A stretch of DNA of 64,000 bases, taken from positions 124,001 to 188,000 of the forward strand of contig NZ_RZUL01000004.1 of NCBI RefSeq assembly GCF_004005485.1, given 5' to 3'. Position numbers and translations under genes: made by a program. The notes under the pieces are model-generated. The model was given only the letters and a program-made list of their open reading frames with translations, was not told the DNA's origin and made no database searches. This DNA comes from Sphingobium algorifonticola. GTDB taxonomy: Bacteria; Pseudomonadota; Alphaproteobacteria; Sphingomonadales; Sphingomonadaceae. This document shows positions 1-14,953 of the stretch, in pieces; the first letter of the stretch is position 1, and each line of letters begins with the position of its first letter.

Positions 1-1455
1 GGCGCGGCCATCGCCCGCCCGTCACCTACACGACATTTCAGGCGCGCGATCTGGGCAAGGATACCGCGCACCTGTTCCAGTCCGCCGCGCGCGACGCCTA
101 TGACCGCTATCAACCACAGGCGATGATCGTCGGCGCATCCTGCACCGCCGAGCTGATCCAGGACGATCCTGCCGGATTGTCCGAGGCGATGCGCCTGCCG
201 ATCCCGGTGATCCCGCTCGAATTGCCGAGCTATCAGCGCAAGGAAAACTGGGGCGCGGCGGAAACCTTCTATCAGATCGTGCGGAAGCTGGCGGACAAGG
301 ACGTGCGCCCGGCGGCGCGCGAGGGCCGCCGCCCGCGCGCCAATCTGATCGGGCCGACGGCCCTCGGCTTCCGCCATCGCGACGACATCATCGAAATTAC
401 CCGGCTGCTCGACAGCATGGGCATCGACGTGCATCTGACCGCGCCGCTGGGGGCATCCCCCGCCGACATCGCGCAGATCGGCGCGGCGGATTTCAACGTC
501 CTGCTCTATCCCGAAATCGGCGATACGGCGGTACGCTGGCTGGAAAAGACGTTCGGGCAAAAGACCGTGCGCACGGTGCCGATCGGCCATGGCGCGACGC
601 GCGACTTCATCGCCGAAGTCGCAGCCGTTGCAGGCGTCGACCCGGCACTGGCGCTCGATACGTCGCATATGCCCTGGTGGAGCCGCTCGGTCGATTCGAC
701 CTATCTGACATCCAAGCGTGTGTTCATCTTCGGCGACGCGACGCATGCCATTGCCGCCGCGCGCGTCGCCCGCGACGAGCTGGGCTTCGAAGTCGTGGGC
801 CTGGGCTGCTACAACCGCGAGTTCGCCCGCGACCTGCGCGATGCGGCGAAACTTTATGGCGTCGAGCCGCTCATCACCGACGATTATCTGGAAGTCGAGG
901 ACGCAATTGCCGCCCTGCAGCCCGAGCTGGTGCTGGGCACGCAGATGGAGCGTCATATCGCCAAGCGGCTGCGCATCCCCTGCGCCGTCATCTCCGCGCC
1001 CGTGCATGTGCAGGATTTTCCCGCGCGCTACAGCCCGCAAATGGGTTTTGAAGGCGCGAACGTGCTGTTCGACAGCTGGGTGCATCCGCTGGTCATGGGG
1101 CTGGAAGAGCATCTGCTGACCATGTTCCGCGACGATTTCGAGTTCAGCGACAGCGCCGGGGCCAGCCATCTGGGCCATGGCCATGCGGCGCCGACTGCCC
1201 CCTCCCCGTTCGTGCCGAGCGACGTCGAGGGACAGGCCGCAAATACTGCGCAAGGTGTCTCGACTTCGCTCGACACGAACGGATCGGTAGAAACCATCGC
1301 TGAACCCGAAGGCTGGTCGGCCGAGGCCGAAAAAGAACTGATGAAAATACCCTTCTTCGTTCGGGGGAAGGCGCGCCGCAATACGGAGCGTTTCGCCGCC
1401 GAGCAGGGCCTTTCCGCTATCACGCTGGAAACGCTGTACGATGCGAAGGCCCATT

Positions 1456-1466
<11 letters not shown>
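1..1466 (+). CDS. bchB: Light-independent protochlorophyllide reductase subunit B, 5'-truncated
   Basis: Subunit B of dark-operative protochlorophyllide oxidoreductase, which with BchN forms the NifDK-like catalytic component that reduces ring D of protochlorophyllide using electrons from BchL. The reading frame is open from base 3, so the gene begins outside the window; an internal ATG at 123 is not the start because family sequence continues upstream of it ([12 protein letters not shown]). The conserved [13 protein letters not shown] segment and the C-terminal PCP-reductase-like domain ([20 protein letters not shown]) are visible. The linker between the body and that domain carries an in-frame palindromic insertion (bases 1206-1282). 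The stop overlaps bchH, so expression is coupled to it. Identity is certain; the N-terminus and its cluster ligand cannot be inspected. Confidence 0.97.
1206..1282. repeat. Palindromic repeat element inside bchB
   Basis: Two 24-base arms, 1206-1229 and 1259-1282, are inverted copies of each other with 22 of 24 matches, separated by a 29-base loop. The arms start and end with CCGTTCG / CGAACGG-type ends. The element is read through in frame as [10 protein letters not shown]...STSLDTNGS within BchB. The arms resemble those of the intergenic element at 33326-33425, so it is probably one member of a dispersed repeat family rather than a gene-specific hairpin. Confidence 0.8.
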
Positions 1467-6762
<5,296 letters not shown>

Positions 6763-6766
<4 letters not shown>

Positions 6767-8190
6767 CGCTCAGCCGCACCCAAGCCTTCTGGATTCGCAT
6801 CGGCAACCGGTTCCTGCCGTTCGCCGACGCTGCCAGCGCGGAATTGCCGCTCGGTCGCCTGTTGCGGCTGTCGCTGTTCCAGGTGTCGGTCGGCATGGCC
6901 GCGGTGCTGCTGACAGGCACGCTCAATCGGGTGATGATCGTGGAGCTGGGCATGTCTGCCTCGCTGGTGGCGCTCATGGTGTCGCTGCCACTGGTGTTCG
7001 CGCCGCTGCGCGCCCTGATCGGCTTCAAGTCCGATCATCACAGTTCCAAACTGGGCTGGAAGCGAGTGCCCTATATCTGGTTCGGCAGTCTGCTCCAGTT
7101 CGGCGGCTTCGCCATCCTGCCTTTCGCGCTGCTGGTGATGACCGGCGAAGGCCATGGTCCCGCCGTGTTCGGTCATGCCGGGGCGGCGCTGGCGTTCCTG
7201 ATGGTCGGTGCGGGCATGCACACCACGCAAACCGCGGGGCTGGCGCTGGCCACCGATATCGCGTCCGCAGACACGCGCCCGCGCGTCGTCGCGCTGCTCT
7301 ATGTCATGCTGCTGATCGGCGTGATGCTGAGCGCGCTTGTGATCGGCCAGCTCCTCAATGATTTCACGCCGACCCGGCTGGTGCAGATCATCCAGGGCGC
7401 GGCATTGCTGACCGTCGTTCTCAACATGGTCGCGCTGTGGAAGCAGGAAGCGCGCAGCCGCGCCGCCACGGCGGAGCAGGACAATCGCCCGAGCTTCGGC
7501 GAAGTATGGCATCTGTTCATTACCCAGCCGCGCACGAAGCGGCTGCTCTGTGCCGTCGGGCTGGGAGCCGCAGCGTTCAGCATGCAGGACGTGCTGCTCG
7601 AACCTTATGGCGGGCAGATCCTTGGCCTTTCGGTCGGCGCGACGACATCTTTGACCGGTCTGTGGGCCATGGGCATGCTCGGCGGTTTTGCGCTTGCCGC
7701 GCAAAAGCTGTCGGCACGGCGCGATCCCCATCGCTTGGCCAGCATCGGCGCGCGTTTCGGCGTTGCCGCCTTCCTCCTCATCATCCTGGCGGCCCCGATG
7801 CAGTCGGGCGCAGTGCTGGCGATCGGCGGGCTGCTGATCGGTTTTGGCAACGGCATGTTCTCGGTCGGAACATTGACGGCCGCCATGGCGGTATCCGACG
7901 AAGGCCGCAACGGCCTGGCGCTGGGGGCATGGGGCGCGGTGCAGGCGACCTGCGCCGGTCTCGCCATCGCCATCGGCGCCATCGCGCGCGACGTGATTTC
8001 CAGCGCGGCCGTGGCGCAATCGTTCGGGGATGCGCTTGCCGCACCGGCGACGGGCTATGCCTTCGTCTATGTCGCCGAAATACTTCTGTTGTTGGGGACG
8101 GTCATCGTGCTGCGCCCGCTCGTCGCCCGCCCGCTCACACCGCAGACCGAAGCACAAAAACGCTTCGGCCTCAGCGAATTTCCAATCTGA
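6763..8190 (+). CDS. lhaA: PucC/LhaA-family light-harvesting assembly transporter (BCD family)
   Basis: Major-facilitator-like membrane protein of the BCD/PucC family, 475 aa with about twelve hydrophobic segments. LhaA and PucC in purple bacteria are needed for assembly of LH1 or LH2 and probably hand over bacteriochlorophyll. The family segment LGWKRVPYIWFGSLLQFGGF is present near residue 95. Starts with GTG at 6763 overlapping the bchM stop. Position between bchM and puhA is that of lhaA (LH1 assembly) in other purple bacteria, and no LH2 genes are in the window, hence lhaA rather than pucC. Confidence 0.92.
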
Positions 8191-8214
8191 CGGCCCAAGG
8201 AAGGGAAACTGGTC

Positions 8215-8991
8215 ATGAACCCGCAAATCACCCAAGGAATAGATGTAGCGTCGCTTACGCTTTACGCATTTTTCCTCTTTTTCCTGGGGCTCGTCTTCTA
8301 TCTGCGACGCGAGGACCGGCGTGAAGGCTATCCGCTGGAAGATGAAATGTCGGGTCGCATCGACACGCCCGGCGGGCCGCTGTCCACCGCCAGCCCGAAG
8401 ACGTTCAAACTGCCCTTCGGCCATGGCACCGTTTCGGTTCCCAACGCCAAGCGCGACCCCTTCGACATCAAGGCCTATCGCACCGATCGCTTCGGCGGCG
8501 CGCCGATCGCGCCGACCGGCAATCCCCTGGTCGACGGCATCGGCCCGGCCGCCTGGGCGGAGCGCGCAAAGCGACCCGACATCGATTATGAAGGCCATGC
8601 GCGCATCGTGCCGATGGACACGGCCGAAGGCTTCTTCATCGCCAAGGGTGATCCCGATCCGCGCGGCATGCCGGTGCTGGGCGCCGACGATGCTGTGGCC
8701 GGGACCGTCACCAACCTTTGGATCGACAAGGCCGACCGCCTGGTCCGCTATCTTGAAATCGCAATCAATGGCGTGGCCGGGCAGCATGTTCTGGCGCCGA
8801 TGACGATGGCGGTGGTGAACAAGCGGCGCGGCGTCGTCATCGTCGATGCGCTGCTCGCCAGCCAGTTCGCCGGTGCGCCCGCGATCGCCGCGAAGGATAC
8901 CATCACCCTGTATGAAGAAGAGCGGATCGTCGCCTATTTCGGTGGCGGCTATCTCTATGCGACGCGCGAACGGCAGGAGCCTTTCCTGTGA
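8215..8991 (+). CDS. puhA: Photosynthetic reaction centre H subunit
   Basis: Single-span H subunit that caps the cytoplasmic face of the L/M reaction-centre core and guides protons to QB. One membrane segment (about residues 12-31, LTLYAFFLFFLGLVFYLRRE) is followed by a globular PRC-barrel-type cytoplasmic domain; 258 aa is the normal length. AAGGAAGGG lies upstream of the ATG. First gene of puhABC; its stop overlaps the GTG of puhB. Confidence 0.97.
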   Translation: MNPQITQGIDVASLTLYAFFLFFLGLVFYLRREDRREGYPLEDEMSGRIDTPGGPLSTASPKTFKLPFGHGTVSVPNAKRDPFDIKAYRTDRFGGAPIAPTGNPLVDGIGPAAWAERAKRPDIDYEGHARIVPMDTAEGFFIAKGDPDPRGMPVLGADDAVAGTVTNLWIDKADRLVRYLEIAINGVAGQHVLAPMTMAVVNKRRGVVIVDALLASQFAGAPAIAAKDTITLYEEERIVAYFGGGYLYATRERQEPFL

Positions 8992-9641
8992 GCATGGAAC
9001 ATGAGAATGAACCGGTGCCCGGATTGCCCGCGCACCTGCCGCCGGGCGAGCGCATCCTGTGGCAGGGCGCACCCGACTGGAAAGTCCTGGCGCGCACCGC
9101 CTTTCACACCCGTCTGGTCGCAGGCTATTTCGCGGTGCTGACCGTGGTGGCGCTGGCCGATGGCCTGCGCGCCGATGGCGGCGTGACCGGCTGTCTGGTC
9201 GGCGTGGCGGCAACGGCAGGTGTCGGGATCATCGGCGTCGGCCTGCTGCATCTGCTGGCCTGGGGCACGGCGCGCAGCACGCTCTACACGCTGACCAATC
9301 GCCGCATCGTCCTGCGCATCGGCATTGCCCTGCCCAAATGTATCAACCTGCCGCTTTCGCAGGTCGGCAGCATCGACATCGCCACGCGCGCCGACGGATC
9401 GGGTGACCTTCCGCTTGCCATCACGGGCGCGCAGCGGCTGGGCTATGCGGCGCTGTGGCCGCATGCCCGGCCGTGGAAGATCGCCACGCCGCAGCCGATG
9501 CTGCGCGCCGTGCCGAACGCGGCCGATATCGCGACGCTGATCGCCCGCACCTGCCTGGCCGCCAATCCCGCCGGACACATCGCCCCGGTTGCGGCACCCG
9601 CGCAGACCGCACCCGCCTATGGAGAGGTTGCCGCAGCATGA
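8988..9641 (+). CDS. puhB: Photosynthetic complex assembly protein PuhB
   Basis: Membrane protein of 217 aa with an N-terminal PH-like (bPH2) signature LPPGERILWQGAPDWK and several hydrophobic segments, then LYTLTNRRIVLRIG. PuhB is required for reaction-centre assembly in Rhodobacter. The start is GTG 8988 (GTGA overlap with puhA) or the ATG at 8994, two codons later. Its stop overlaps the puhC ATG. Confidence 0.93.
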   Translation: MSMEHENEPVPGLPAHLPPGERILWQGAPDWKVLARTAFHTRLVAGYFAVLTVVALADGLRADGGVTGCLVGVAATAGVGIIGVGLLHLLAWGTARSTLYTLTNRRIVLRIGIALPKCINLPLSQVGSIDIATRADGSGDLPLAITGAQRLGYAALWPHARPWKIATPQPMLRAVPNAADIATLIARTCLAANPAGHIAPVAAPAQTAPAYGEVAAA

Positions 9642-10123
9642 GTAGCGCCCACAGCCACGACAATATGCTGCCGCGTGGATCGCTGATGCTGGCCGGTGGG
9701 CTGGTGATCTTCGCGCTGGCGGCCACCGCGGCGGTGCGTCTGCTCGACATTCCTCCGGTCGCCTCGCCCGCCGCCTTGCGCGCCGAGGCCCGGATCGCCC
9801 CGGTCGAAACCCGCAGCCTGCGCTTCGACGATCGGTCGGACGGGGCAGTGGTGATTGTCGATACGACCAGCAATGCCACCGTGCATGTCATCCAGCCCGG
9901 CGAAAAGACGGGCTTTATCCGTGCGGTCATGCGCGGCCTGGCGCGCGACCGGATGATGCGCGGCATCGGATCGCAACCGCCCTTCACGCTGACCTTGTGG
10001 AAAGACGGCCAGTTGTCGCTGACCGACAGCGCGACCGGTCGCACCACGGAAATGACAGCTTTCGGCACCGACAATCGCGCCGCTTTCCTCGCCTTGCTGA
10101 AGGCCGGAGGCGCACCGCAATGA
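9638..10123 (+). CDS. puhC: Photosynthetic complex assembly protein PuhC
   Basis: 161-aa protein with a single N-terminal membrane anchor (about residues 17-36, [20 protein letters not shown]) and a periplasmic domain; PuhC supports LH1-reaction-centre assembly in Rhodobacter. The ATG at 9638 overlaps the puhB stop; the frame stays open upstream within puhB but that part is not family sequence. It overlaps the next small gene by ATGA. Confidence 0.9.
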   Translation: MSSAHSHDNMLPRGSLMLAGGLVIFALAATAAVRLLDIPPVASPAALRAEARIAPVETRSLRFDDRSDGAVVIVDTTSNATVHVIQPGEKTGFIRAVMRGLARDRMMRGIGSQPPFTLTLWKDGQLSLTDSATGRTTEMTAFGTDNRAAFLALLKAGGAPQ

Positions 10124-10416
10124 GCTTGTTCCGCCGCACCCGGTTCGAAACGCCCTGCCGCATCGAAGTGGAGCACAGCGACGTGCATTTCCACGCGCAT
10201 GTCGAATTGCCCGACGGCCTCGCGATGAATCCGGGCGACAGGGTGCTGGTGCATGGCGCGCCGATCGTCGTCGGCTTTGGCGAGCGGCGGATATTCGACC
10301 GGACGGCCACCGTCGAGCGCGCCGGCACCGCCGAGCGCCTGTGGACGAAGTTTGCCGGGCATTTCGAAATGTCCGAACTCTACGAAGTCAGCTTCACCGA
10401 ACGGAGGCTATCATGA
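10120..10416 (+). CDS. Conserved-looking 98-aa protein between puhC and acsF
   Basis: I do not recognise a family. The ATG at 10120 overlaps the puhC stop and the stop overlaps the acsF start (ATGA at both ends), so it is translated as part of the puh-acsF operon. The protein is soluble-looking, short beta-strand-like and rich in His and Arg ([16 protein letters not shown] near residue 20, then [18 protein letters not shown]). No membrane segment, signal peptide or cysteine motif is visible. By position it could assist AcsF or reaction-centre assembly; that is inference only. Confidence 0.8.
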   Translation: MSLFRRTRFETPCRIEVEHSDVHFHAHVELPDGLAMNPGDRVLVHGAPIVVGFGERRIFDRTATVERAGTAERLWTKFAGHFEMSELYEVSFTERRLS

Positions 10417-11474
10417 ACGCCGTCACGCCGATCGACACGACGGATGCGATGGAAATCGCCCGGCAGGACACGATCCTCGCCCCGCGCTTCTACACCACCG
10501 ATTTCGACGCGATGGACCGCATCGACGTGTCCCCCGTCCGCGCGCAATGGGACCAGCTGATCGCCGAAATGGCGGCCGACCCCAACAAGCTGCACTTCAA
10601 GCGGACGGAAGCGTTCGACGGCGTGATCGAAAGACTGCCGGATGGCCTGCGCGAGGAGTTCATCGATTTTCTCGTCAGCTCGATGACGTCGGAGTTTTCC
10701 GGCTGCATTCTCTATGCGGAAATCGCCCGCCGCGCGAAGAACCCGGACATCAAGCAGCTTTTCCGCCTGATGAGCCGCGACGAAAGCCGCCATGCCGGCT
10801 TCATCAACGATACGCTGAAGGATGCCGGGATCGGCGTCGACCTGGGTTTCCTTACCAAGGCTAAGAAATATACCTATTTCCGGCCGAAGTTCATTTTCTA
10901 CGCGACCTATCTGTCGGAGAAGATCGGCTATGCGCGGTACATCACTATCTACCGCCATCTGGCCCGCCACCCGGAGCTGCGCTTCCATCCGATCTTCAAC
11001 TGGTTCGAGCAATGGTGCAACGACGAGTTCCGCCATGGCGAGGCGTTCGCCATATTGATGCGGACCGATCCCAAGCTGCTGACGGGCGTCAACAGGCTGT
11101 GGATCCGCTTCTTCCTCGTCGCAGTCTATGCCACCATGTATGTGCGCGATCACAATCGCCCCGCCTTCCACAAGGGGCTGGGCGTCGATCCGACCGAATA
11201 TGACCACAAGGTGTTCGCGCTGACATCCGAAATCACCAAACAGGTGTTCCCGATCACGCTCGACAGTGACGGGCCGCGTTTCCGGCGGGGGCTGGAGCGG
11301 ATGCGTTTCCTCGCCGCCCGGATCGACGATGCCAAGGCGCAGGGCGGGATCATCGGCGGGATCAAGCGGCTGGGCCGCACCGCGCAGGTGTTCGCCACCT
11401 TCGTCAATCTCTATCTGACGCCGGTCGTTCCCAATCAGGCACCTGCCGATATCCGCCTGGCGCCCGTCTGGTGA
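10413..11474 (+). CDS. acsF: Oxygen-dependent Mg-protoporphyrin IX monomethyl ester cyclase
   Basis: Di-iron monooxygenase that forms the isocyclic ring E of bacteriochlorophyll using O2. The two ExxH iron ligands of the ferritin-like fold are visible as [10 protein letters not shown] and [10 protein letters not shown], and [20 protein letters not shown] is typical family sequence. Length 353 aa is normal. The start at 10413 overlaps the stop of the 98-aa gene; upstream continuation of the frame is spurious. No anaerobic cyclase (bchE) is seen, which fits aerobic pigment synthesis. Confidence 0.97.
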   Translation: MNAVTPIDTTDAMEIARQDTILAPRFYTTDFDAMDRIDVSPVRAQWDQLIAEMAADPNKLHFKRTEAFDGVIERLPDGLREEFIDFLVSSMTSEFSGCILYAEIARRAKNPDIKQLFRLMSRDESRHAGFINDTLKDAGIGVDLGFLTKAKKYTYFRPKFIFYATYLSEKIGYARYITIYRHLARHPELRFHPIFNWFEQWCNDEFRHGEAFAILMRTDPKLLTGVNRLWIRFFLVAVYATMYVRDHNRPAFHKGLGVDPTEYDHKVFALTSEITKQVFPITLDSDGPRFRRGLERMRFLAARIDDAKAQGGIIGGIKRLGRTAQVFATFVNLYLTPVVPNQAPADIRLAPVW

Positions 11475-12262
11475 GCGTTGCACCGCTCTTCTTCGCACTG
11501 GTGATGTGGTTCATAGGCACGGCGGCCGTCGTCTGGCTGGACAGTCGCCCGCGCGCCACCTTCGCCCGCAGCTTTTTCTGGGCGGGGGTCGTCGCATTGA
11601 TCGCCGTGGGCGCGGTGTGGTGGACGGCGGACGAACCGGCCGCATCGGGTGCTTATGTCGGCTTTGCCGCCGCCATTCTCATATGGGGCTGGCATGAAAT
11701 GGGGTTCCTGATGGGCTTCGTCGCGGGATCGCGGCGCATCCCCTGCCCGCCCGAGGCCGCCGGATGGGCGCGGTTCCGTTTTGCCGCCGCCACCGTGATG
11801 CACCATGAAATCGCGCTTGCGCTGACGGCGCTGGGCCTGTTCGTGCTGACCTGGGGGCAACCCAATCAGTCGGCCCCGCTCACCTTCCTGCTGCTGTTCC
11901 TGCTGCGGCTGAGCGCCAAGTTCAACCTGTTCCTGGGCGTCCCCAATCTGTCGGACGAAGTGTTCCCGGAGCATCTGGCCTATCTCAAAAGCTATTTCCG
12001 CAAGGCATCCATGAACGCCCTGTTCCCCTTTTCGCTGATCGCCACCGCGGCGATCGCCTGGTGGGCGTGGGTCGCGGCCGAGGCGGCGACCCCAGCCAGT
12101 GAGAGCGCCGTCACGGCCACCTTGCTCTTTGGCCTTGCGGTGCTGGGCATCATCGAACATCTTTTCCTCGTGTTGCCCCTGCGTGACGCGAAACTGTGGA
12201 CTTGGGCATCGTCATCTTCGGCGAAGGCAAAAGGCGCGGCGAAGGCCGCCATAAGTGACTGA
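11471..12262 (+). CDS. puhE: Photosynthetic complex assembly protein PuhE (DUF3623)
   Basis: 263-aa polytopic membrane protein of about seven hydrophobic segments, DUF3623 family, found next to acsF in purple bacterial PGCs; PuhE affects reaction-centre or pigment levels in Rhodobacter. It starts with GTG at 11471 overlapping the acsF stop. The motif [17 protein letters not shown] near residue 75 and [18 protein letters not shown] near residue 140 are typical. The C-terminus is an Ala/Lys-rich tail. Confidence 0.9.
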   Translation: MSVAPLFFALVMWFIGTAAVVWLDSRPRATFARSFFWAGVVALIAVGAVWWTADEPAASGAYVGFAAAILIWGWHEMGFLMGFVAGSRRIPCPPEAAGWARFRFAAATVMHHEIALALTALGLFVLTWGQPNQSAPLTFLLLFLLRLSAKFNLFLGVPNLSDEVFPEHLAYLKSYFRKASMNALFPFSLIATAAIAWWAWVAAEAATPASESAVTATLLFGLAVLGIIEHLFLVLPLRDAKLWTWASSSSAKAKGAAKAAISD

Positions 12263-12282
12263 CTATCCGGGAGGGCATGCAC

Positions 12283-13503
12283 ATGGACTTTGAAGCATTT
12301 TTCACCAGCGAACTCGATACGCTCAAAGGTGATGGCCGCTACCGGATTTTCGCGGAGCTGGAACGCAAGGCGGGGGCCTTTCCGAAGGCGGCGCATTACA
12401 CCGGCGAGGGCGTGAACCCCGTAACGGTCTGGTGCTCGAACGATTATCTGGGCATGGGCCAGCATCCCAAGGTGCTCGACGCGATGCATGCGACGCTCGA
12501 CAAATGCGGCGCTGGCGCGGGCGGGACGCGCAATATTTCGGGCACTACGCACGCCCATGTGCAGCTGGAGCATGAGCTGGCCGACCTGCACAACAAGGAA
12601 GCGGCGCTGCTGTTCACCTCCGGCTATGTGTCCAACTGGGCGGCGCTCAGCACCCTGGCGGCGCGCATTCCCGGCTGCATCGTGCTGTCCGATGCGCTCA
12701 ACCATGCCTCGATGATCGAAGGCATCCGCCACAGCCGGGCCGAGTGCCACCGGTTCGCGCACAACGATCCAGCAGACCTCGATCGCCGCCTGTCGGAAAT
12801 GGACCCTGCCCGGCCCAAGTTGGTCGCTTTCGAGAGCGTCTATTCGATGGACGGCGACATCGCCCCCATCGCGGAGATCCTCGACGTGTGCGAGAAGCAC
12901 GGCGCGATGAGCTACATCGACGAAGTGCACGCAGTCGGCCTTTACGGCCCGCGCGGCGGCGGCATTGCCGAGCGTGAGGGCCTGATGGACCGCATCACCG
13001 TGATCGAGGGGACGTTGGGCAAGGCCTATGGCGTGATGGGCGGCTATATCGCCGGATCGGCCGCGATGGTCGATTTCGTGCGCAGCTTCGCCAGCGGCTT
13101 CATCTTCACGACCGCCCTGCCCCCGGCTCTGGCCGCCGGTGCCTGCGCCAGCATCCGGCATCTGAAGGAAAGCAATGCCGAACGCGATAGCCACAAGGAG
13201 CGCGTGGCCCAGGTCCGCCGCCGTCTGGACGCGATCGGCATCCCGACGATCGACAATCCCAGCCACATCATTCCGGTGATGGTCGGCGATGCGCACAAGT
13301 GCAAGCGGATCAGCGACTGGCTGCTGGAGCATCACGGCATCTATGTGCAGCCGATCAACTATCCGACCGTGCCGGTGGGCACGGAGCGGCTGCGCTTGAC
13401 GCCGTCCCCCGTCCACACCGATGGCGATATCGACCGGCTGGTCAAGGCGCTGTCCGAAATCTGGTCGATGTGTGAACTGGCGCGGCACGCGATGGCGGCC
13501 TGA
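12283..13503 (+). CDS. hemA: 5-aminolevulinate synthase
   Basis: PLP enzyme that condenses glycine and succinyl-CoA (Shemin pathway) to feed tetrapyrrole synthesis. The PLP lysine lies in [14 protein letters not shown] at about residue 247; [11 protein letters not shown] near the N-terminus is the substrate loop. ATG 12283 is chosen because GGGAGGG ends seven bases upstream; an ATG at 12277 is only one base from it. The length of 406 aa is typical. Last gene of the operon, followed by a strong hairpin terminator. Having hemA in the PGC lets precursor supply follow pigment demand. Confidence 0.96.
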   Translation: MDFEAFFTSELDTLKGDGRYRIFAELERKAGAFPKAAHYTGEGVNPVTVWCSNDYLGMGQHPKVLDAMHATLDKCGAGAGGTRNISGTTHAHVQLEHELADLHNKEAALLFTSGYVSNWAALSTLAARIPGCIVLSDALNHASMIEGIRHSRAECHRFAHNDPADLDRRLSEMDPARPKLVAFESVYSMDGDIAPIAEILDVCEKHGAMSYIDEVHAVGLYGPRGGGIAEREGLMDRITVIEGTLGKAYGVMGGYIAGSAAMVDFVRSFASGFIFTTALPPALAAGACASIRHLKESNAERDSHKERVAQVRRRLDAIGIPTIDNPSHIIPVMVGDAHKCKRISDWLLEHHGIYVQPINYPTVPVGTERLRLTPSPVHTDGDIDRLVKALSEIWSMCELARHAMAA

Positions 13504-13521
13504 GGCGCCTTCATCGCCGAT

Positions 13522-13559
13522 CAGAAAAGCCCGCTTCCTTGGGGAAGCGGGCTTTTCTG
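13522..13559. terminator. Bidirectional hairpin terminator between hemA and the DUF3422 gene
   Basis: A perfect 17-base-pair stem (13522-13538 with 13543-13559) around a TTGG loop. The arms end in TTTTCTG on the plus strand and start with CAGAAAAG, giving short U-rich tracts on both strands, so it can stop transcription from hemA and from the convergent gene. Confidence 0.9.
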
Positions 13560-13609
13560 TGTCCGGCGCTCGCCGGAGGGAACGGACAGGCGATGAAGCC
13601 GCTTGCTTC

Positions 13610-14875
13610 TCAGTCCTCGGTCAGCGTGGCGCGCAACCGGTGGACGAGCAGCCAGACGATCCCGACAACCACCGGCACCGCAATACCCGTCGCGACCTTC
13701 GGCTGGACGCCCGGCACCAGCGCGAACACATAGCTCAGCAACGCGACGAGATAGTAGCTGATCGCGACGACCGACAAGCCCTCGACGGTCTGTTGCAGGC
13801 GCAGTTGCAGTTGCGTGCGCTTGTTCATCGAGGCGAGCAAATCGCGGTTCTGCATGGCGAGCGCCGTATCGATCCGGGTGCGCAGCAGCGCGCTGGTCCA
13901 GGCGGTGCGCTGCGAGAGATCATCCAGCCGGTGTGAAAAGGAATCGCAAGTGCGAACCGCAGGCATCAGCCGCCGTTCGGTAAAGTCGGCCAGCGTCTGA
14001 TAGCCAGTCACTGCGCCGACATGCAGGCTGCCCAACCGCTCGGTGCTGACCTGCGCATAGGCGCGCGTCGCGCTCATGCGATAGCGGGTTTCGGCGATCA
14101 GCCGGGCAAGTTCCGCCGACAGGAAGGTCAGCTCGTCGAGCAACTGGTCGTCCTTGGCCCCGCGCTCGGACACGGCGTGTGTCAGCGCCGCCAGCCGCCG
14201 TTCCAGACGCGACACGTCCGGCGTCAGCCGCTGCGCGAGCGGCAGGCCGAGTAGGGCCATGTTGCGATAATTGCCCAGTTCCTGCAATCGCGAGACAAGC
14301 TGCGCCGGTTCATCGCGCGACAGGCCCTGGTCGATCACAAGCAGCCGCCCGAAGCCGTCATCATGCAGGCGGAAGTCGGACATGATCCGCGCCTTGCCCC
14401 CCAGCACCTCGCACAGGATCAGCGCCTCATCCTCGAACCAGCCGCTCCAGGCGGTTCTGTCGGGCATCGGGGCATCAACCGGGAGCAGCGCGATCTGCGT
14501 CGCGCGGATGACTTCGCCGGGCATATTGGCGATGATCTCGTTCGCGACCGGCGCAAACCATTCCGGGTCGAACGGCGCGTCGAACGGGCCGTGGCGAATG
14601 AGCGTGTAGCTGGCGAACTCGGTGTGGCGTTCCCACACCAGCGTCACCTCGCCCATGGGCATCACGCCATATTTGGCGTCGGGCGGCAGGTGGACGCGAT
14701 GGCGCGCGGCGATCGGCTCGATATGCGCGCGCGCCTCGCTTGCGGCCGTTTCGCCGAGCACGGTCACGATCTGCAACAGGCGGCAGGGCGGTGTCAGGCG
14801 CGGCAGGCGCCGGACGTGCATTTCCTCGGACAGCGAGGCCCGAAGGGGGTGGCTGCGCGCCGCAAGACTCTCCAC
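13610..14875 (-). CDS. DUF3422 family membrane protein
   Basis: 421-aa protein of the DUF3422 family, function unknown. The N-terminal two thirds look soluble (family blocks HPLRASLSEEMHVRR and GVMPMGEVTLVWERHTEF), a middle region with RLERRLAALTHAVSE is probably coiled coil, and the C-terminus holds two membrane segments (about residues 363-382 and 393-412). It lies 78 bases downstream of pufC on the same strand, with a GC-rich hairpin between them, and converges on hemA. Whether it belongs functionally to the photosynthesis cluster is unknown. Confidence 0.85.
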   Translation of the reverse strand: MESLAARSHPLRASLSEEMHVRRLPRLTPPCRLLQIVTVLGETAASEARAHIEPIAARHRVHLPPDAKYGVMPMGEVTLVWERHTEFASYTLIRHGPFDAPFDPEWFAPVANEIIANMPGEVIRATQIALLPVDAPMPDRTAWSGWFEDEALILCEVLGGKARIMSDFRLHDDGFGRLLVIDQGLSRDEPAQLVSRLQELGNYRNMALLGLPLAQRLTPDVSRLERRLAALTHAVSERGAKDDQLLDELTFLSAELARLIAETRYRMSATRAYAQVSTERLGSLHVGAVTGYQTLADFTERRLMPAVRTCDSFSHRLDDLSQRTAWTSALLRTRIDTALAMQNRDLLASMNKRTQLQLRLQQTVEGLSVVAISYYLVALLSYVFALVPGVQPKVATGIAVPVVVGIVWLLVHRLRATLTED

Positions 14876-14909
14876 GGCTGTGGCTTCCCTTCGGGCAGGA
14901 GGAAAGGCA

Positions 14910-14933
14910 GGGGCGCGATCCGTACCGCGCCCC
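14910..14933 (-). terminator. GC-rich hairpin downstream of pufC
   Basis: Perfect 8-bp stem (GGGGCGCG at 14910-14917, complement at 14926-14933) with an 8-base loop, just after the pufC stop on the minus strand. There is no U tract, so it may stabilise the puf mRNA 3' end rather than terminate. Confidence 0.45.
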
Positions 14934-14953
14934 CGCCCTTGCGGTATGCGCGG

